From: Chloroflexia bacterium | Lineage (GTDB): Bacteria; Chloroflexota; Chloroflexia; QHBQ01; JADMIH01 | Assembly: GCA_025927935.1 (NCBI GenBank) | Contig: JAICKM010000522.1 | Span: 1 to 5,197 of the forward strand | Reading direction: 5' to 3' | DNA: 5,197 nt | Shown: piece by piece, positions 1 through 4,172 of the stretch | How positions within the stretch are numbered: position 1 is the first letter of the stretch | Layout of the letters: each line of letters starts with the position of its first letter | Notes under the pieces: generated by a model | What the model saw: only the letters and a program-made list of their open reading frames with translations | The model's database searches: none | What the model was told of the DNA's origin: nothing | Program-made: the position numbers and the translations under genes

Positions 1-695
1 CTGCCCAGGATCTCCGCGTCCGGTGTGCCGGGGCGCACCAGCAGGGCAGTGTTCTCGTCGATGCCGATGCCGACCGCCGTGGGGTGCTCGGCGATGGCGG
101 CGACGAGGCGGGGAAAGCGTCCGCGCCGGCCAAAATGGGTGTCAATCAGCATATCGCTGCCGGTCAAGCCGAAGCCGGGGTGCAGGCGGATTTCGCCGGG
201 TTTCACCTCGCCTGAGCCGCCGCCCCGCGCGATCATCGGGTGGCCGATGGCCGTGGCCCCGGCGCTGGTGCCGCCGACCACCGCGCCCTCCTGGTAGGCG
301 TAGCGCATGGCGTCGCCCACGGGCGTGCCCTGGAGGATATCGACCAGGTCGACCTGGTCGCCTCCAGTCATCCAGATGCCCGCCGCGTGCGCGACCAGGG
401 CGGCCACGCCCGGATCGGACGCCTGCTCGCGGGTCGCCAGCGGCGGCATGTGGATGAGATGATCGGGCCAGCCCAGTTCGCGGAAGATGCGCCAGTATTC
501 GCCGCCGAGCGCCTCCGGGTGCCCGGTGGCCGAGGTGATGATCACCTGGTCGCGGCGGCCCGGCGCCTGGTCGCAGAGCTGGAGATAGGTGCGTAACAGG
601 CGCAGTTCTTTATCCAGGCGCTCCGACCCGCCGACGATCAACAGGTAGCCTCTGGGCGGGGCGCTAAAGCCGCCCGGTTGCTCCTGCGGTTCCAC
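1..695 (-). CDS. cphB: Cyanophycinase (partial, C-terminus beyond the left edge)
   Basis: Serine exopeptidase-type hydrolase (peptidase S51-like fold) that cuts cyanophycin into beta-Asp-Arg dipeptides in the cytoplasm. My translation from GTG at 695 gives 231 uninterrupted codons. An N-terminal strand YLLIVGG is at 17-23, and MTGGDQ at 109-114 supplies the conserved pocket Gln (Q114). The nucleophile elbow GGTSAGA at 141-147 has Ser144 as the predicted catalytic residue. DTHFGRRGRFPRL at 185-197 has the family His187 and the Arg triplet R191/R193/R196, and GIDENTA at 210-216 has the likely triad Glu213. There is no signal peptide, so it looks like the intracellular CphB form rather than a secreted one. 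Synechocystis CphB is about 270 residues, so roughly 40-55 are missing here. GTG is chosen because no ATG precedes the first strand and it is coupled to the cphA stop. The pocket position that is usually Gln after Asp185 is Thr186 here. Identification is firm; the exact substrate is inferred from the family and the adjacent cphA. Confidence 0.94.
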   Translation of the reverse strand, partial: MEPQEQPGGFSAPPRGYLLIVGGSERLDKELRLLRTYLQLCDQAPGRRDQVIITSATGHPEALGGEYWRIFRELGWPDHLIHMPPLATREQASDPGVAALVAHAAGIWMTGGDQVDLVDILQGTPVGDAMRYAYQEGAVVGGTSAGATAIGHPMIARGGGSGEVKPGEIRLHPGFGLTGSDMLIDTHFGRRGRFPRLVAAIAEHPTAVGIGIDENTALLVRPGTPDAEILG

Positions 696-3511
696 TAGAG
701 ATTATCCTCGCCATCCGTGTAGCGGGCGGGACTACCGTTGCCCTGGGTCTGGGGTGCGCCGTTATTCAGCACCGTGGTGCGGGCCAGGGGCAGGGCCTGG
801 CGGCTATGCACCGGGTGGACGGCGCGCAACGATTCGGGCACCGGATCCACGCGCGCCGGGCCGGGCGCGGGACCCAGCGTGCAGGCCAGCCCGCTGCCTC
901 CGGCGGCCGCCTCGGCGGCGTAAGCGCGCACCAGGTCGATGCTGCCCTGCACCCGGTCGATAAAGGCTACCACCAGATCGCCCGGCGCAGCCATGTCCAT
1001 CGCCGCCCGAATCGCTTCGGCTTCGTCGGCGATAACGGCCAGCGGCACGCCGGGCCGGTAGTCCTCGATGGTCTGCCGGATCAAGCCGGCCACCTCGCCG
1101 GGTTCACGCCCGCGCAGGTCGTCGTCTTCGCGGATAATGATCGCATCGAATGTCTCGGCGGCGATGCGCGCCAGTTCGCCGATGTCGGCATCGCGGCGGT
1201 CGCCCGGCGCAGCGACGACGCCGATGGCCCGGCGGGGCGCCAGGGCGCGCACGGCGTTCTGGATGGCGCGCAAGGCGTGCGGGTTGTGCCCGTAGTCGAG
1301 AATAACCTGGGCCTGGCCGATCTGGAAGATGTTGAAGCGGCCCGGCGCCGTCTGCGTATCGGGCTGGAAGGTGCGCAGGCCCAGGCGAATGGCATCGAGC
1401 GGGCAGTCCGCGCCCCAGCAGGCCCCCGCAGCGGCCATCGCATTAACGGCCTGAAAGCCGATCTTGCCGCCCATTGTGGCGGGCACCTCGGCCACGTCGA
1501 GCAACAACGTTTCCTTCGCCCCTTCGGCCAGCGTGATCATGCTGCCGCGCAAGAATACCGCCTTGCCACCGGCGGCCAGGTGGCGCGACAGGACGGGGCC
1601 GCGCGGGTCGGTGCCAAAAAAGATCACCCGTTCCTTGGTCGCGTCGGCCATGCGTGCGACGAGGCGATCCTCGGCATTCAACACGGCGCACCCGCCGGCG
1701 ATGATGCTTTCCACGATCACCTGCTTCACGTCGGCCAGCCGTTCCGGGCTGTCGATGCCGTCCAGGCCCAGGTGGTCGTTGCTGATATTGGTGACGACGG
1801 CGACCTGGCAGCGGTCCCAGCCCAGGCCGGAGCGCAAGATGCCGCCGCGCGCCGTTTCGAGCACGGCCACCTCGACATCCGGGTGTTGCAACACGGCTTC
1901 GGCGCTACGCGGCCCGCTGCAATCGCCCGCCACGCTCATGCGACCGCCAAAGTAGATGCCGTCGGTGGTCGTCATGCCCACGAACTTGTGCATCGTCGCG
2001 TAGACGGCGGCGATCATGCGCGTGACGGTGGTCTTGCCGTTGGTGCCGGTGATGGCGAGCAGGGGCACGCGGGCGTGGGTGCCCGGCGCGAAGAGCATGT
2101 CCATGACCGCTTCGCCCACCGGTTGGCCTTTGCCTTCCGACGGATAGAGGTGCATGCGCAGGCCGGGCGCGGCGTTCACTTCGACAATGCCGCCGCCGTG
2201 ATCGAGCATCGAGTGGCGGATGTTGCGCGTGACCACATCGACGCCGGCAATGTCGAGACCAATCGTGCGGGCGGCCAGTTCGGCGATGGCGCAGTTGTCG
2301 GGGTGAACCTCGTCGGTCACATCGGTGGCCGTGCCGCCGGTGCTGAGATTGCTGTTGTCGCGCAATAGCACGACCTGGCCCGCCGCGGGCACACTTTCCC
2401 AGGTCAGGTCCTGCTTGGTCAGCGTGAGTTCGGCGGCTTCATCGCAGCGGATACGGGTCATTGCCGCGCCGTGCCCGGCCCCGCGCCGCGGGTCCTCGTT
2501 GACCAGTTCCACCAGGCGGCGGACATTGTCGCGCCCGTTGCCGACCACCTGGGCGGGGCGGCGCAGGGCAGCGGCCACCAGTTTGCCGTTGACCACCAGC
2601 AAGCGGTAGTCGTTGCCGGGATAGTAGCTCTCGACGATGACTCGGCGGTCATATTCCAGCGCCAGCCGGGTGGCCGTTTCCACCTGTTCGCGAGTCAGCA
2701 GGTTCACGCTGACGGCCTTGCCCTGGTTGCCGTCCTTGGGCTTGACCACCACCGGCAGGCCCACCGACTCCGCCGCCTCCCAGGCTTCCTCGACGCTGCG
2801 CACGATGGCGCCCGCGGGCACCGGCACGCCCACCCGGCCCAGGAGTTGCTTGGTTAGTTCTTTGTCCGAGGCGATTTCCACGCCGATATTCGACGTGAAC
2901 GAGGTTTCGGCGGCCTGGATGCGCCGTGCGAAGGCGCCGTGGCCCAACTGGACCAGGCTGCCGCTGTTCAGGCGGAACCAGGGGATGCGCCGCTTTTTGG
3001 CCGCGTCGACCAGCGCCTGGGTGCTGGGGCCGAGCATGTTGTCCTCGGCCACTTCGCGGATCGCATCGAGGCGGGGCTTGAGATCTATCGTGCGCGGCGG
3101 ATCGGCGGTGATTGCGTCGATGATTTCCAGCGCCAGGTCGACGCACATCCGGCAGGCTTCCTCATCTTTATAGGCGACGACCACGCGATACTGCCCGTAG
3201 CGCCCGGTGCCGCGGGTGCGCCCATAACCCGCGTCCATACCCGCCAGCGATTGCAATTCCAGGATCACATGTTCCAGAATATGGCCCATATAGGTGCCCA
3301 CCCGCAGGCGTTCGAGAAAGCCACCCGGCTGGCCCTCGGAACAGCGATGTTCCCAGAGCGAGGGCATTAGCTCGACCAGCCGCTCGGTGAATCCGGGCAA
3401 CTTGTTGGAGGGCAAGTCCTCGAAGCGCCCGATATTCAGCCAGATTTCAAAAACCGGCCGGTACGCCCAGATGTTTGGCCCGCGCAACACGCGGATGCGC
3501 TCGATCTGCAT
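695..3511 (-). CDS. cphA: Cyanophycin synthetase (CphA1 type), complete
   Basis: Makes multi-L-arginyl-poly-L-aspartate by alternately adding Asp to the backbone and Arg to its side chains, with one ATP per residue; cytoplasmic, templateless. The 938-aa product starts at ATG 3511, which has an ideal Shine-Dalgarno. An in-frame ATG ten codons upstream (3541) lacks one. Domains: N-terminal domain about 1-165, with HILEH at 77-81; ATP-grasp about 166-475, with VVKPKDGNQGKAV at 255-267, GGTATDVTDEVHP at 392-404 and EVNAAPGLRMH at 444-454; Mur-ligase-like domain about 484-866. The Mur-like part has P-loop GTNGKTT (489-495), the CphA signature ARGGILRSGLGWD (554-566), TNISNDHLG (574-582) and DYGHNPHA (739-746). 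Both ATP sites look intact, so an active enzyme is expected. Synechocystis CphA is about 870 residues. The extra length is a Pro/Ala/Gly-rich tail at about 867-938. It shares one base with cphB downstream. Confidence 0.97.
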   Translation of the reverse strand: MQIERIRVLRGPNIWAYRPVFEIWLNIGRFEDLPSNKLPGFTERLVELMPSLWEHRCSEGQPGGFLERLRVGTYMGHILEHVILELQSLAGMDAGYGRTRGTGRYGQYRVVVAYKDEEACRMCVDLALEIIDAITADPPRTIDLKPRLDAIREVAEDNMLGPSTQALVDAAKKRRIPWFRLNSGSLVQLGHGAFARRIQAAETSFTSNIGVEIASDKELTKQLLGRVGVPVPAGAIVRSVEEAWEAAESVGLPVVVKPKDGNQGKAVSVNLLTREQVETATRLALEYDRRVIVESYYPGNDYRLLVVNGKLVAAALRRPAQVVGNGRDNVRRLVELVNEDPRRGAGHGAAMTRIRCDEAAELTLTKQDLTWESVPAAGQVVLLRDNSNLSTGGTATDVTDEVHPDNCAIAELAARTIGLDIAGVDVVTRNIRHSMLDHGGGIVEVNAAPGLRMHLYPSEGKGQPVGEAVMDMLFAPGTHARVPLLAITGTNGKTTVTRMIAAVYATMHKFVGMTTTDGIYFGGRMSVAGDCSGPRSAEAVLQHPDVEVAVLETARGGILRSGLGWDRCQVAVVTNISNDHLGLDGIDSPERLADVKQVIVESIIAGGCAVLNAEDRLVARMADATKERVIFFGTDPRGPVLSRHLAAGGKAVFLRGSMITLAEGAKETLLLDVAEVPATMGGKIGFQAVNAMAAAGACWGADCPLDAIRLGLRTFQPDTQTAPGRFNIFQIGQAQVILDYGHNPHALRAIQNAVRALAPRRAIGVVAAPGDRRDADIGELARIAAETFDAIIIREDDDLRGREPGEVAGLIRQTIEDYRPGVPLAVIADEAEAIRAAMDMAAPGDLVVAFIDRVQGSIDLVRAYAAEAAAGGSGLACTLGPAPGPARVDPVPESLRAVHPVHSRQALPLARTTVLNNGAPQTQGNGSPARYTDGEDNL
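706..709 (-). promoter_or_regulatory. Weak ribosome binding site of cphB inside the cphA 3' end
   Basis: GAGG on the minus strand lies 10 nt before the GTG start and within the last codons of cphA. The site is weak and its spacing is long. Together with the one-base TAGTG overlap, this suggests that cphB is translated mainly by ribosomes finishing cphA (translational coupling). Confidence 0.5.
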
Positions 3512-3517
3512 ACAAGA

Positions 3518-3523
3518 CTCCTT
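3518..3523 (-). promoter_or_regulatory. Ribosome binding site of cphA
   Basis: AAGGAG on the minus strand lies 6 nt before ATG 3511, an optimal site. It decides the start in favour of MQIERIRVLRGPN over the ATG ten codons upstream. A small GC hairpin (3526-3529 with 3533-3536, loop of 3) sits immediately 5' of it and could modestly influence access. Confidence 0.9.
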
Positions 3524-3612
3524 CGGGCCGCCGGCCTGCAAGCCGCTCCCCGAATAGACCGGATCGCCCGGCCCCGGTATAGATCACGTCGCCGGCAAAA
3601 TAAAGTGCCGTC

Positions 3613-3641
3613 AGGATACCACGTAATAGAACGGGGATCAA
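3613..3641 (-). promoter_or_regulatory. Candidate proximal sigma70-type promoter of cphAB
   Basis: On the minus strand, TTGATC (3636-3641) and TATCCT (3613-3618) are separated by exactly 17 bases. Each matches four of six consensus positions. Transcription would begin near 3606 and give a 5' UTR of about 95 nt before cphA. It lies downstream of the terminator-like hairpin at 3686-3759, so it would supply cphA mRNA that bypasses that element. Recognised by eye only; chance matches of this quality are not rare. Confidence 0.5.
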
Positions 3642-3684
3642 GCGTACCGCGCTGTGTGCCGGAGGGAGGGGAATCCGGGGAGGT

Positions 3685-3786
3685 AACAAAAAGGGGGCGC
3701 GACAGAGTGTAACGTGCGCAATGCGTAAGGAAAACGTGAGATGATGGCCGCGCCCCCTTCGGGGAGCGAGGGTTAATCCCCGCTCG
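3685..3786 (-). ncRNA. Candidate short RNA or attenuated leader upstream of cphA
   Basis: A promoter-like pair just upstream and the terminator-like hairpin at the 3' end delimit an RNA of roughly 100 nt on the minus strand. It has a 5' stem (3783-3788 with 3765-3770) and an alternative hairpin CGCTCCC-CGAA-GGGGGCG (3762-3768 with 3751-3757). No start codon with a ribosome binding site lies inside, so a leader peptide is unlikely. I do not recognise it as SRP RNA, 6S, tmRNA, RNase P or a known riboswitch. It could be a free small RNA or the 5' leader of cphA; the boundaries are inferred. Confidence 0.35.
3686..3759 (-). terminator. Terminator-like long-loop hairpin with T run (possible attenuator)
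   Basis: On the minus strand, AAGGGGGCGCG (3749-3759) and CGCGCCCCCTT (3691-3701) form a perfect 11-bp stem. A T run (TTTTTGTT, about 3685-3692) follows. The 47-nt loop is long for an ordinary terminator, which lowers confidence, although small internal pairings (for example around 3717-3725) could compact it. The plus strand has no T run after this hairpin, so it acts only leftward, toward cphA. It would either end a short upstream RNA or prematurely end cphA leader transcription. Confidence 0.55.
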
Positions 3787-3792
3787 CTGCTT

Positions 3793-3821
3793 ATTAGAGC
3801 AACTCGCGTGCCACGTGCCGA
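3793..3821 (-). promoter_or_regulatory. Candidate distal minus-strand promoter
   Basis: On the minus strand, TCGGCA (3816-3821, four of six) and TCTAAT (3793-3798, five of six) are separated by 17 bases. Start would be near 3786, just at the first stem-loop of the candidate leader or small RNA. The region between the boxes contains a GGCACG direct repeat on the minus strand with a 7-base period, partly overlapping the -35 box. Predicted by eye. Confidence 0.4.
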
Positions 3822-3898
3822 TCTCCCGCGCCGATTGGACCGCCTTGCAATTGTGCCGCCGATCTACATCTGTTGCTTTTCGCGGCACGGAGATCGAC

Positions 3899-3927
3899 TC
3901 GACATCTGGGACAGGATGGCGTAGAAT
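3899..3927 (+). promoter_or_regulatory. Sigma70-type promoter driving the glgP leader
   Basis: TCGACA (3899-3904) and TAGAAT (3922-3927) each match five of six consensus positions with an exact 17-base spacer, the best promoter match I found in the window. Start is expected near 3933-3936, giving a leader of about 240 nt. A small palindrome TCGACTCGA (3894-3902) overlaps the -35 box and could be an operator half, though it is short. Confidence 0.65.
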
Positions 3928-3933
3928 GCAGGG

Positions 3934-4125
3934 TTAGACGGTAGATTGATCCGGCCGTGGCCTCGCTACGGGCGTCCGTGTACGGGGCCGGGCCGGAGGA
4001 GTTGGCGCTTTGTTCGCTGCCGGGGCATAGTCAATGCTATATCAGCAAAGCAAGGGCGGATGGACGCCGTTATACCCGCAGGCTCAGCGACGCGCCAGGG
4101 GCTGTCTGGACGCGTCCCTTTTTTT
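3934..4125 (+). ncRNA. Candidate structured leader RNA of glgP (possible riboswitch or attenuator)
   Basis: About 190 nt from the predicted start to the end of the intrinsic terminator. Visible helices are TCCGGCC (3950-3956) with GGCCGGA (3991-3997), GCTTTGTT (4007-4014) with AGCAAAGC (4044-4051, one wobble) enclosing a small 4-bp hairpin, and GGCG (4055-4058) with CGCC (4065-4068). TTGGCGC (4002-4008) could instead pair with GCGCCAG (4092-4098) in the left arm of the terminator, a possible antiterminator. I do not recognise any known riboswitch core. It could equally be a stand-alone small RNA. Chance pairing is common at this GC content. Confidence 0.4.
4089..4125 (+). terminator. Intrinsic terminator 47 nt upstream of glgP
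   Basis: GACGCGCCAG (4089-4098) pairs with CTGG-A-CGCGTC (4106-4116): ten base pairs with one bulged A and a 7-base loop. CC and seven T residues (4119-4125) follow. This is a textbook Rho-independent terminator on the plus strand only. No gene upstream on this strand needs it, and I see no promoter between it and glgP. Transcripts from 3899-3927 must therefore either stop here or read through to express glgP. CGCAGGC (4077-4083) can pair with GCCTGCG (4126-4132) around the whole hairpin. Confidence 0.85.
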
Positions 4126-4157
4126 GCCTGCGCCCCCGGTGGAATCGAATCTCATTT

Positions 4158-4163
4158 AGGAGG
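4158..4163 (+). promoter_or_regulatory. Ribosome binding site of glgP
   Basis: AGGAGG lies 9 nt before TTG 4173. It is too close to the out-of-frame ATG at 4166 (2 nt) to serve it. Together with the in-frame TAG at 4170-4172, it fixes the TTG as the glgP start. Confidence 0.88.
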
Positions 4164-4172
4164 GTATGCTAG

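Larger units (their letters stand above)
3512..4172. other. Divergent intergenic region with leaders, terminators and promoters
   Basis: 661 bases separate the divergent cphA and glgP starts. I find no convincing protein gene, tRNA or repeat array. Open frames crossing it are Arg/Pro-rich, lack ribosome binding sites and run through hairpins. It does hold three promoter-like pairs, two intrinsic-terminator-like hairpins of opposite orientation and several inverted repeats, each listed separately. The length and the terminators suggest regulated leaders or small RNAs rather than a plain spacer. Confidence 0.75.

Noticed and set aside
806..2368. A 520-codon open frame on the plus strand
   Set aside because: It lies wholly opposite cphA, whose conserved motifs leave no doubt about the coding strand. 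Its translation is His/Asp/Gly/Ala-rich with no recognisable motif, which is typical of the antisense frame of a high-GC gene.
3512..3541. Upstream in-frame ATG (3541) as the cphA start
   Set aside because: The added residues (MQAGGPKESC) include the translated Shine-Dalgarno of the internal ATG and are unlike CphA N-termini. ATG 3511 has AAGGAG at 6 nt.
3436..3888. A 150-codon minus-strand frame over the cphA upstream region
   Set aside because: It is Arg/Ser/Pro-rich, has no convincing ribosome binding site, runs through the hairpins and promoter-like boxes and overlaps the cphA start out of frame.
4138..4163. GGAATCGAATCT resembling a tRNA T-arm
   Set aside because: No matching acceptor, D or anticodon arms can be built around it. 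It lies between the terminator and the glgP ribosome binding site.
3957..4172. A 71-codon plus-strand frame (GTG start) ending in the TAG that abuts the glgP TTG
   Set aside because: The abutting stop looks operon-like, but the GTG has no ribosome binding site. The protein has no recognisable features, and the frame reads through the terminator and its T run.
3512..4172. CRISPR array, insertion sequence or att site
   Set aside because: No spaced direct repeats, terminal inverted repeats with a transposase, or duplicated target site is visible.
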